Positions 1-6,380 of a stretch of DNA of 16,138 nucleotides are shown here, one piece after another. The translations under genes and the position numbers were made by a program. The DNA comes from Caldilineaceae bacterium. Its GTDB lineage: Bacteria; Chloroflexota; Anaerolineae; Caldilineales; Caldilineaceae. Position 1 is the first letter of the stretch, and every line of letters begins with the position of its first letter. Where the stretch lies: NCBI GenBank assembly GCA_020634755.1, contig JACKBC010000074.1, forward strand, positions 1 to 16,138. The letters are read 5' to 3'. The notes under the pieces are model-generated. The model saw only the letters and a list, made by a program, of their open reading frames with translations, had not been told where the DNA came from and did not search any database.

Positions 1-1596
1 AAAGAATTCGGTATTGGGTGGACCCGTGGGCGTCGGCGTAAACTGGATGGGTGAGGGCGTCGGCGTGGCTGGAATGGGCGTGGGCGGAACCGGAGTAAGC
101 GTAGGCGGCAGCTGTGTTGCCGTAGCCGTGGGTGCGCTTGGTGTGGCGGTGGGCAAAGCAATTTGCGTAGGCACGGGTGTAGCCGGAATCTCACCGGTTG
201 GGGTAGGCAATGGCGCTGTTTCACCAATTTTTTCATATGCGCCAATATCGCATGCCGCGCCTTGTGGACGCGAGACGCCGCGCTGGTCAATCAGCACCAT
301 GCCGCCACTGCAATCGCCGGCGTCTACGGCCTGGCTGGCTGCGCCCAGTGCGTGTAGCGGCGTCAGACCGGCGCTATTGCTCTCCAGCGGCAGCAGATCC
401 GCACTGGCATTTTGCAGATCATCAGCCTGCGTAAAACCACAGGTGGTTCCACTTTCCAAATTGTGTCCCACCGAAAGGGGTGCACTGCCCGTGCAGTTGA
501 GACCGGCGTCGTCCGCCACGAAAATACTGTTGCTGATCTGCGCAGGGCCATGTAGATTGCCGCCCTGGTTGTTGGTAAATGTGCTGTTGAAAATTTCCAC
601 CTGCCCGCCGGACACCACCACGGCTCCCTGCAAGATCGGGTGGTCGTTTTGATTGCCGCTGATGGTGCTGTTCACAATGGTCACCACCTGCTCCCCTGCG
701 GCCACGCCGATGGCGGGCGCTAGAGGGACGTTGTGGTTGTAAATGGTGCTGCGCTGTATGGTCGTTGGCCCCCAAAGCGCCAGGGCCCCTTCGGTAAAAG
801 CCAGATTATCGTGCAAAACCGAATCCGTCATCTCTAGCAGACCGCGGCTAAAAATGCCGCCTCCTTGGGTTGCTTCTCCGCCATTGGCGTTGATCTGGCT
901 GCGCTCAATCTGGAGCGCACCGCTGTTGTAGACGCCGCCCCCTTGGCCTTCGGCGCCGTTGCCGCGCACTACACTATCCATAATCTGGACGCTGCCGCTG
1001 TTAAAAATGCCGCCCCCTTGGCCGGCATTTTCCGCGGCCGGCGCGGTCGCAGCCGTATGATTTTCCAACACCAGGCTGTTGCGCAGTTGCAGCACGCCAC
1101 TGTTATAGATGCCACCGCCACTTTGCGCGCCAGATGCAGAATTGCGCGCCTCATTATTGCGAATGGTGCTCATTTCTACCACCAGCGCCCCCGCATTGAG
1201 AATGCCACCGCCATTCTCATCCAGCGCCAGCCCATTGATCATGGTCAAATTGCGCAGCGTAACCACGGCATTCGCCCCCAACGTGAGTACGCGGCCCTGC
1301 GCCTGGCCGTCGATAATCACGCCGCCGGCCACATCGCCTTCTAACGTGATGTTTTTATCAATCACCAAATTTTCAGCATACGTCCCCGCGCAAATGGAGA
1401 GTATATCACCGGGCGCCGCATTTTCAATGGCCGCGCCAATGGTGACGTAGTCGCCGCCAGAGGCGCACACGGTTATAATGGCAATGTGGGCATTGGGCAG
1501 GAAAAGAGTTGAGAAAAAGTGAGCAACGTATAGAGCATATATATACGCGGTCAGGACAAATTGACGAAACGGCGCCAACAAAACAAAACCCGGCAT
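1..1596 (-). CDS. Secreted right-handed beta-helix surface protein with choice-of-anchor-Q region and Thr/Pro-rich stalk (C-terminus beyond window)
   Basis: Reading the minus strand from the ATG at 1596, the frame stays open for 532 codons to the window edge, so the protein is C-terminally incomplete here. The start is set by AAGGAGG six or seven bases upstream (in 1603-1610); an in-frame ATG at 1632 lacks such a site. Residues about 13-34 are hydrophobic, consistent with an export signal. From about residue 45 (TVCASGGDYVTIGAAI) there is a typical beta-helix entry. Rungs then carry GGGI(Y/F)NSG turns near residues 128, 159, 194, 218 and 244, alternating with Asn-rich 'STIxxN' strands. Residues about 376-455 (VGHNLES... 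to VDAGDC... to DQRGVSRPQG... and CDIGAYE) match the choice-of-anchor-Q family pattern. From about residue 460 the chain is Thr/Pro-rich, as in wall-spanning stalks of Chloroflexota. Inference: an extracellular, surface-displayed adhesin-like or polysaccharide-interacting protein. No catalytic residues are recognisable. An anchor, if present, lies outside the window. Confidence 0.88.
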   Translation of the reverse strand, partial: MPGFVLLAPFRQFVLTAYIYALYVAHFFSTLFLPNAHIAIITVCASGGDYVTIGAAIENAAPGDILSICAGTYAENLVIDKNITLEGDVAGGVIIDGQAQGRVLTLGANAVVTLRNLTMINGLALDENGGGILNAGALVVEMSTIRNNEARNSASGAQSGGGIYNSGVLQLRNSLVLENHTAATAPAAENAGQGGGIFNSGSVQIMDSVVRGNGAEGQGGGVYNSGALQIERSQINANGGEATQGGGIFSRGLLEMTDSVLHDNLAFTEGALALWGPTTIQRSTIYNHNVPLAPAIGVAAGEQVVTIVNSTISGNQNDHPILQGAVVVSGGQVEIFNSTFTNNQGGNLHGPAQISNSIFVADDAGLNCTGSAPLSVGHNLESGTTCGFTQADDLQNASADLLPLESNSAGLTPLHALGAASQAVDAGDCSGGMVLIDQRGVSRPQGAACDIGAYEKIGETAPLPTPTGEIPATPVPTQIALPTATPSAPTATATQLPPTLTPVPPTPIPATPTPSPIQFTPTPTGPPNTEFF

Positions 1597-1693
1597 GACA
1601 ATTCCTCCTTGAGTGGGTACATTGAAGGTCATTTGCAGGGAGCGGCAGCTTTAGCCATGGGCATTTTTGCACTCTGCGCCTAGTTGCGTCAAA

Positions 1694-1723
1694 ATTCTAT
1701 TTAATTATTGCGTAGATTTTCAA
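1694..1723 (-). promoter_or_regulatory. Sigma-70-type promoter for the beta-helix gene
   Basis: On the minus strand, TTGAAA (1718-1723, five of six consensus) is followed by an 18-base spacer and TAGAAT (1694-1699, five of six). Transcription would start near 1687, giving a leader of about 90 bases before the start codon at 1596. This is the best two-box promoter in the gap. It is pattern recognition only. Confidence 0.55.
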
Positions 1724-1935
1724 ATCCTGGCGATCGCAACGACACAAATTGGGCCAGATTCACCAAACGAGCTCAACATCGGGATCGCCAACACTGTTGC
1801 GCTGTATTGCAACTAGACATAAGCAGCAGAGGAGGAATGAGTATAGCCGCAAACATACAAATTTTACAAAACTTCCCCCTGGCCTTCGTAAAATCCATAT
1901 TCTTTGTAAACTCTATATTGCATATATTTGACTCT

Positions 1936-1971
1936 CCGGGATCTAAAGGGTGACGTCCCCCTAAGATCCGG
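1936..1971. promoter_or_regulatory. Imperfect hairpin just upstream of the oxidoreductase promoter
   Basis: CCGG(G)ATCT at 1936-1944 pairs with AGATCCGG at 1964-1971 with a single bulged G. Inside it, GGG pairs with CCC around TGACGT. There is no following T-run and no upstream plus-strand gene, so a terminator is unlikely. Its place directly before the putative -35 box suggests an operator or a chance palindrome. Confidence 0.35.
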
Positions 1972-2001
1972 TTGAACCATATAGTGTAACAGACGTAATA
2001 T
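1972..2001 (+). promoter_or_regulatory. Putative promoter for the oxidoreductase/aminotransferase genes
   Basis: TTGAAC (1972-1977) and TAATAT (1996-2001) are separated by 18 bases, each matching the sigma-70 consensus at four of six positions. The implied start near 2008 leaves a leader of about 50 bases that contains the AAGGA ribosome-binding site before ATG 2057. Moderate strength by eye. Confidence 0.4.
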
Positions 2002-2056
2002 TGCAATAGAGGTAAAGTAATATTTTCGGAACGCTTGGAAAAAAGGAACCAAAATC

Positions 2057-3175
2057 ATGACACAATCCGTATCGACCGAGCCCGTGCGCCTAGGTATTGT
2101 GGGTGTGGGCCAAATTGGCAAGCAACACGTACAGAGTTATACCAATAATCCCAACGCCCAGATTGTGGCTGTGGCCGACATCAACGAAGCCGAAGCCAGC
2201 CGCGTGGCGCAAATGAACAACATCCCCAACGTCTACACCGACTTTCGCAAAATGCTAGAGCGAGATGACATTGAGGCCGTGGACGTCTGCCTGCACAACA
2301 ACTTTCATGCGCCGGTCGCCATTGCCGCGCTACAAGCGGGCAAGCACGTGCAGAGCGAAAAGCCCATGGCCGGCGCCTATTATGACGCCGAGCAGATGCT
2401 CAAGACGGCGCGTGAAACGGGCCGTCACCTGCACGTGACGCTGCGCAATCTGTTCAGCACGGAAACCAAAGCGGCCAAATATCTGATTGACGAGGGCCAT
2501 CTGGGCAAGCTCTATCACGCCCGGTCTACCGGCTTCCGCCGCCGCGGACGACCCTTTGTAGATGGCTACGGCAGCCCCACCTTTGTGCAAAAGCAGAATT
2601 CGGCCGGTGGTGCGCTCTACGATATGGGCGTTTACCACATTTCGGTGATTCTGCATCTGTTGGGCAACCCAGATGTGCTGCGCGTCTCTGGGAAAGTGTA
2701 TCAAGAAACCGGCATGAACGCGGCTCGCCAGGCGCGCAGCGGATATAACGTCGAAGAGCTGGGCATGGGTTTTGTGCGGCTGGACGGCAATATTGCCATG
2801 GACATCATCGAGGCGTGGGCCATCCATTTGGACAATATTGAAGGTTCATACGTGGTGGGCAGCGACGGTGGCGTACGGCTCAATCCCTTTGGCTATTTCC
2901 GCAGCATAGGCGATTTGAATCTGGACAGCACCACCAATCTAGACGCCTTCAGCTACCGGCTGCACAACGTGCAGGAACAAGGCGACGTCTACGACGATGC
3001 TTTTCACCACTGGGTGGCGGCGCTGCAAGGGCGCACCGAACTCTGGCCCACCGCCGAAATCGGCCTCAACACCATGCTCATCTCCGAAGGCATCTACCTC
3101 TCGGACAAGTTGGGCCGCGAAGTGACGACGGATGAAGTACGCGAATCGTCGAAATCGACGGCGGTGAATGTGTAG
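2057..3175 (+). CDS. Gfo/Idh/MocA-family NAD(P)-dependent oxidoreductase
   Basis: A 372-residue cytoplasmic dehydrogenase of the glucose-fructose oxidoreductase / inositol dehydrogenase family. The N-terminal Rossmann fold shows GVGQIG at residues 16-21 and an acidic residue after strand 2 (VAVADIN). The hallmark EKP motif is at 101-103 (HVQSEKPMA); its lysine is catalytic in the family. The C-terminal domain has the ALYDMGVYHI segment, whose Asp and His fit the family's catalytic D-x-G-x-H pattern. Length is normal. ATG 2057 is preceded by AAAGGAAC at good spacing. The gene is followed 239 bases later by a DegT-type aminotransferase on the same strand. The pair suggests oxidation of a sugar or cyclitol hydroxyl to a ketone that the neighbour then aminates, but the family is too diverse to name the substrate from sequence alone. 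The specific substrate and cofactor (NAD or NADP) are unknown. Confidence 0.9.
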   Translation: MTQSVSTEPVRLGIVGVGQIGKQHVQSYTNNPNAQIVAVADINEAEASRVAQMNNIPNVYTDFRKMLERDDIEAVDVCLHNNFHAPVAIAALQAGKHVQSEKPMAGAYYDAEQMLKTARETGRHLHVTLRNLFSTETKAAKYLIDEGHLGKLYHARSTGFRRRGRPFVDGYGSPTFVQKQNSAGGALYDMGVYHISVILHLLGNPDVLRVSGKVYQETGMNAARQARSGYNVEELGMGFVRLDGNIAMDIIEAWAIHLDNIEGSYVVGSDGGVRLNPFGYFRSIGDLNLDSTTNLDAFSYRLHNVQEQGDVYDDAFHHWVAALQGRTELWPTAEIGLNTMLISEGIYLSDKLGREVTTDEVRESSKSTAVNV

Positions 3176-3227
3176 GGTTTAGCGGGGCAGAGGGGATGTA
3201 TGGAGTAGCTGGCGTAAATGGAGACTC

Positions 3228-3277
3228 TTGCGTAGTGCGTGGCGCGTGAACCACTTGCCGCACCACGCACTACGCAA
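3228..3277. repeat. Perfect 15-bp palindromic stem with 20-nt loop
   Basis: TTGCGTAGTGCGTGG at 3228-3242 is exactly complementary to CCACGCACTACGCAA at 3263-3277, around a loop at 3243-3262. No T-run follows, so it is not a canonical intrinsic terminator, although it lies just after the oxidoreductase stop codon. It is a REP-like palindrome. It sits 27 bases from a 78-bp inverted-repeat element, and both contain a GCGTA/TACGC core. Confidence 0.8.
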
Positions 3278-3304
3278 CTCGATTTCAGTTCACGCCATTT
3301 CACG

Positions 3305-3382
3305 ACTTACGCAGCGCCTGTAGATCGACAGGAGTGCTTACAGAGCTGCCCTGACAAATTTTTCCTCGAGTCTTGCGTAAAT
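3305..3382 (+). mobile_element. 78-bp MITE-like inverted-repeat element, copy A
   Basis: It begins ACTTACGCA (3305-3313) and ends TGCGTAAAT (3374-3382), inverted repeats matching at eight of nine positions. Compared with the reverse complement of the element at 14230-14307, the first 30 bases agree at 27 positions and the last 28 at about 21. The central 20 bases are unrelated, and total length is identical at 78. An internal hairpin CCTGT/ACAGG lies at 3317-3332. It encodes nothing. It ends 33 bases before the aminotransferase start, so it may be transcribed in that gene's leader. No clear target-site duplication is visible. Confidence 0.7.
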
Positions 3383-3414
3383 CCTATATTTAAAATTTGG
3401 CCGGAGAATAAGCC

Positions 3415-4704
3415 ATGACAATGTCCGATATAATCGAAGCTCCCCTGGCCGTTGACGGTGGCGCGCCGGTCATTCAACGCGAACTTAACCGCTATAAAGG
3501 AGCAGCGGTTATTGGCGATGAGGAGAAAGCGGCCGTGCTAGAAGTATTGGAGAGCCAGTCGCTCTTTCGCTACTATGGGCCCCATCTGCTTTCCAAAGTG
3601 GCCCAATTTGAGCAGGACTTTGCGGGCCACGTGGGGGCCAAGCACGCAGTGGGGGCCAGCAGCGGCACGGCGGCGCTGCGGCTGGGGCTGGCCGCGCTGG
3701 GTGTAGGCCCAGGCTGCGAAGTGATTGTGCCGGCGGTTACCTTTATTGCCTCGGTGGGCGCCATTGTGGCGGCGCGCGCCCGCCCCGTCTTTGCCGAAGT
3801 GGATGAGTCCATGCAGCTTGATCCGGCCGATTTGCGCCGCTGCCTGACGCCGCGTACCAAAGCCATTATGCCCGTGCATCTGGGCGGCGTGGCGGTCGAT
3901 ATGGACGCGGTGCTAGACTTCGCCCGCACACACGGCCTGATGGTGATTGAAGATGCGGCCCAATCGTGCGGCAGCCTTTATAAAGGGCGAGCGGTGGGCA
4001 CCTTGGGCCATGTGGGCTGCTTTAGCTTTCAACTGGAAAAGAACATCACCAGCGGCGAAGGCGGCATTATGGTGACCGATGATGATGAACTATTTCGCCG
4101 CGCGGCCATCTATTCGGACCAAGGCGGCCAGTTTTGGACGGCCCATGCCGGCGTGCGCGACACGGTGGGCGGCCAGCCGGTGATCGGCGACAACATGCGC
4201 ATGAACGAGATTGCCGGGGCCATTCTGGGCTGCCAGCTGCACAAGCTGCCCGAGCTGCTCAACCGCATGGAGCGCAACACCGCCATTGTGCGCAGCGCCG
4301 TGCAGGAGATTGCCGACGAACACCCCGGCCTGTATCTGCGTCCATCACATCCGGACCGCGATCGCCATGCGCTCAGCGTGCTGGTCTATTTGACCGATGC
4401 TGCCCAGGCCGATGCCGTGGCGCAGGCGCTGCGCGGTGAGGGAGTACCCGCCGGCAAGGTTTATGGCGGTCTGCCCGTGTATGCGGCGCCGCAAATCCTC
4501 AACCAGTGGATGATTACCGATGGCTGTCCGTTCAACTGTTCCACATTTTTCCCCGAGCCCATCCACTATCACATGGGCATGTGTCCACGCACCGAGGATC
4601 TGCTGGGCCGCGCCGTCAGCATTTCCATTGGCCCCATGTATGAGGAAGAAGACTTGGAGGATCTGATCACGGGCGTGCAAAAGGTGGCGCATCACCTGCT
4701 ATAG
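3415..4704 (+). CDS. DegT/DnrJ/EryC1/StrS-family PLP-dependent aminotransferase
   Basis: A 429-residue fold-type-I aminotransferase of the family that transfers an amino group, usually from glutamate or glutamine, to keto-sugars or cyclitols. Visible landmarks are ASSGTAAL at 81-88 (cofactor phosphate region), VIEDAAQS with Asp180 (pairs with the pyridine nitrogen in the family), and SFQLEKNITSGEGG with Lys209 as the expected Schiff-base lysine. The start at ATG 3415 is preceded by GGAG eight bases upstream; a second ATG two codons later is also possible. Length is slightly above the usual 370-400 because of an N-terminal segment (LAVDGGAPVIQ) seen in cyclitol and sugar aminotransferases such as StsC/StrS types. 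It follows a Gfo/Idh/MocA dehydrogenase in the same direction, which would supply the ketone substrate. The intervening 239 bases contain a palindrome and a 78-bp repeat, so separate transcription is possible. The substrate is unknown. Confidence 0.9.
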   Translation: MTMSDIIEAPLAVDGGAPVIQRELNRYKGAAVIGDEEKAAVLEVLESQSLFRYYGPHLLSKVAQFEQDFAGHVGAKHAVGASSGTAALRLGLAALGVGPGCEVIVPAVTFIASVGAIVAARARPVFAEVDESMQLDPADLRRCLTPRTKAIMPVHLGGVAVDMDAVLDFARTHGLMVIEDAAQSCGSLYKGRAVGTLGHVGCFSFQLEKNITSGEGGIMVTDDDELFRRAAIYSDQGGQFWTAHAGVRDTVGGQPVIGDNMRMNEIAGAILGCQLHKLPELLNRMERNTAIVRSAVQEIADEHPGLYLRPSHPDRDRHALSVLVYLTDAAQADAVAQALRGEGVPAGKVYGGLPVYAAPQILNQWMITDGCPFNCSTFFPEPIHYHMGMCPRTEDLLGRAVSISIGPMYEEEDLEDLITGVQKVAHHLL

Positions 4705-4729
4705 GTGGATAAACACCGGCAAGCCGCCT

Positions 4730-4755
4730 ATGAGCATGGATATATTGCTGCTCAT
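4730..4755. terminator. Possible bidirectional hairpin between convergent genes
   Basis: ATGAGCA (4730-4736) pairs perfectly with TGCTCAT (4749-4755) around a 12-base AT-rich loop. It sits between the convergent aminotransferase and flavoprotein genes and overlaps the last codons of the latter. There is no clear T-tract on either side, so terminator function is uncertain. Confidence 0.3.
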
Positions 4756-6119
4756 TCTCCCTTGCCCACCACATTAGCGCACACCTGGATTGGGTCATAT
4801 GTTGGTGAATAAGGCGGAGCGTAGGCCAAGTCAAGCATGGCCATGTCGTCGGCGGTCATGCCGGCGGTAATGGCGGTGGCAATGACGTCTATGCGTTTGG
4901 CAACGCCTTTTTTGCCCACAAGTTGGCCGCCAATCACGCGGCCGTTGCTCTTTTGTATAATCAGCTTGACGTTAATTTTGGCTGCTCCGGGCCAGTAGGC
5001 GGCTTTCTCGTGGCTGGTGATTACGGCACTGCCAATTTCGCCCAGCCCGTCATGGGCGCGCGCCTCGTTTTCAGTTAATCCGGTAACTGCCAACGTATAA
5101 TCAAAAACTTTGACTACTGCCGTGCCGATAATGCCAGGCAGTGATGACTGGCCCCCGCTTATATTGTCGCCCGCCACGCGCCCACCGCGGTTGGCCACAG
5201 GGGCCAGCGGAATCCATACATTTTCGCCCAATACGCGATGAAAATGTTCCACGCAATCACCGGCGGCATAGATGTGGGGATCGCTGGTGCGCATCTGCGC
5301 GTCCACCCAGATTGCACCCGTGGCGCCCAGCTTGAGCCCAGCCGCTTGGGCCAGTTCGCTATTGGGGCGTACACCCGTGGCCACTAGCACAATATCCGCC
5401 GGCAGCGTGGTCTCTCCTTTGCCGCTTTGCACAATCACTTCCAGTGCGCCATCAGTGGATTGGCGGATTTGGGTCACGCGCGTTTGGGTCCAAATCTCCA
5501 CCTCTTTTTCAACGAGATGGGCCGCCACTGGCTCGACCATATCGGGGTCAAAATTAGGCAGCAGTTGTGGCAACATCTCCACCACCGCCACCTGCATATC
5601 CCGATCGCGAAAGCCTTCGGCCATTTCCAGACCAATATAGCCGCCCCCAATAACAACGGCGCGCCGGGCGGGGTTCTGGGAGAGATAGTCATAGATGCGT
5701 TCACCATCGCTCAAGCTGCGCAGCGCAAAGACACCGGGCAAGTCCACACCGGGAATGGGTGGCTTGGCGGCCCGCGCGCCCGTGGCAATCACAAGCTTGT
5801 CATAGGGCTGCGTAAAGATGGCGTCCGTTTCCAAATTGCGCACATGCACCACCTGCTGCGCCGCGTCAATTTGAGTCACTTCGTGGCCAATGCGCACATC
5901 AATACCGCGCCGTTCCCGGGCGCGCTCGGGCGTCAGCACCACCAGCTTATCCATGGGGCCGATCTGGCCGCCGATCCAGTAGGGCATGCCGCAGGCCGAA
6001 TAGCTGATGTAGGGCCCGCGCTCAAAGACGATTACCTCGGCGTCGGGCTGATTACGTTTGGCTTTGCTGGCGGCGCTCATGCCGGCGCCGTCACCACCGA
6101 TAATAATAAATTTTTGCAT
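4752..6119 (-). CDS. CoA-disulfide reductase / NADH oxidase-type FAD-dependent pyridine nucleotide-disulfide oxidoreductase
   Basis: A 455-residue cytoplasmic flavoprotein. Motifs in order: FAD-binding IIIGGDGAGMSAASKAKR at residues 5-22; SACGMPY with Cys43, the position of the single redox-active cysteine in CoA-disulfide reductases and NADH oxidases; a TGARAAKPP segment; a second dinucleotide-binding GGGYIGLEMAE for NAD(P)H; and YAAGDCVE for the FAD ribityl. The C-terminal dimerisation domain is present (YAPPYSPTYDPI). There is no fused rhodanese domain. Family members reduce CoA disulfide, polysulfide or O2; sequence alone does not decide which. The start at 6119 is preferred over 6167 because AGAGG lies seven bases upstream and the fold begins at MQKFIIIGG. 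It is divergent from the amylase gene and convergent with the aminotransferase, so probably monocistronic. Confidence 0.88.
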   Translation of the reverse strand: MQKFIIIGGDGAGMSAASKAKRNQPDAEVIVFERGPYISYSACGMPYWIGGQIGPMDKLVVLTPERARERRGIDVRIGHEVTQIDAAQQVVHVRNLETDAIFTQPYDKLVIATGARAAKPPIPGVDLPGVFALRSLSDGERIYDYLSQNPARRAVVIGGGYIGLEMAEGFRDRDMQVAVVEMLPQLLPNFDPDMVEPVAAHLVEKEVEIWTQTRVTQIRQSTDGALEVIVQSGKGETTLPADIVLVATGVRPNSELAQAAGLKLGATGAIWVDAQMRTSDPHIYAAGDCVEHFHRVLGENVWIPLAPVANRGGRVAGDNISGGQSSLPGIIGTAVVKVFDYTLAVTGLTENEARAHDGLGEIGSAVITSHEKAAYWPGAAKINVKLIIQKSNGRVIGGQLVGKKGVAKRIDVIATAITAGMTADDMAMLDLAYAPPYSPTYDPIQVCANVVGKGE

Positions 6120-6306
6120 AAATTTGCCTCTTTCTGTGGAGACCGGGTATAGAAAGGAACCTGTCACGCCTCAATTGTTTAAAATGCGCTAAGCTACAAA
6201 CAATCAGAGCAGATAGTCCATCGCCGCAATGTTGGCTGGGAGGCTGCTCAATGGAGATAGATGTAAATAGGATATATGCGACAATATATGATATATAATT
6301 GACACG

Positions 6307-6340
6307 GCTTACGCAGTGAACGTTGAATCCTTTTGGATTT
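6307..6340 (+). promoter_or_regulatory. GCTTACGCA motif plus small hairpin in the amylase leader
   Basis: GCTTACGCA (6307-6315) matches the terminus of the 78-bp repeats at eight of nine bases. It is followed by a GAATCC-TTTT-GGATTT hairpin (6325-6340). A TTGACA at 6299-6304 just ahead could be a -35 box, but no good -10 follows at the right distance. No matching right end is found downstream, so this is at most a fragment or a shared regulatory motif. Confidence 0.3.
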
Positions 6341-6380
6341 TGAATATATAAAAGCCAATTGAACAGAAAGAGCATACCAT

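Larger units (their letters stand above)
1597..2056. other. Divergent intergenic region between the beta-helix and oxidoreductase genes
   Basis: About 460 bases with no convincing gene. It holds promoter-like sequences for both flanking genes (minus 1694-1723, plus 1972-2001) and a hairpin at 1936-1971. There is a small stem GTTGC/GCAAC around 1797-1812. A longer-range inverted repeat, GGCGATC near 1729 with GATCGCC near 1793, is also present. The left copy contains the octamer GCGATCGC. A 38-codon frame starting at ATG 1837 follows a GGAGG, but only one base separates them, so I do not call it a gene. Confidence 0.6.

Noticed and set aside
14..652. Long plus-strand frame rich in Gly and Val
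   Set aside because: It is the antisense shadow of the Thr/Pro-rich stalk and beta-helix coding on the minus strand, which has a clear start, ribosome-binding site and family motifs.
1729..1738. GCGATCGC octamer as a cyanobacterial HIP1 signature
   Set aside because: I noticed no abundance of the octamer across the window, and the gene content does not suggest a cyanobacterium.
1837..1953. 38-codon frame preceded by GAGGAGGA
   Set aside because: The GGAGG ends one base before the ATG, too close for normal initiation. The peptide has no recognisable features and its stop lies inside a hairpin next to a promoter.
3228..3382. CRISPR-like repeat arrangement
   Set aside because: There are no regularly spaced direct repeats. 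The structures are single palindromes and inverted-repeat elements, and no cas genes are nearby.
5427..6152. 241-codon frame antisense to the flavoprotein gene
   Set aside because: The opposite strand carries a complete CoA-disulfide-reductase-type protein with Cys43 and both dinucleotide-binding motifs; this frame is a shadow.
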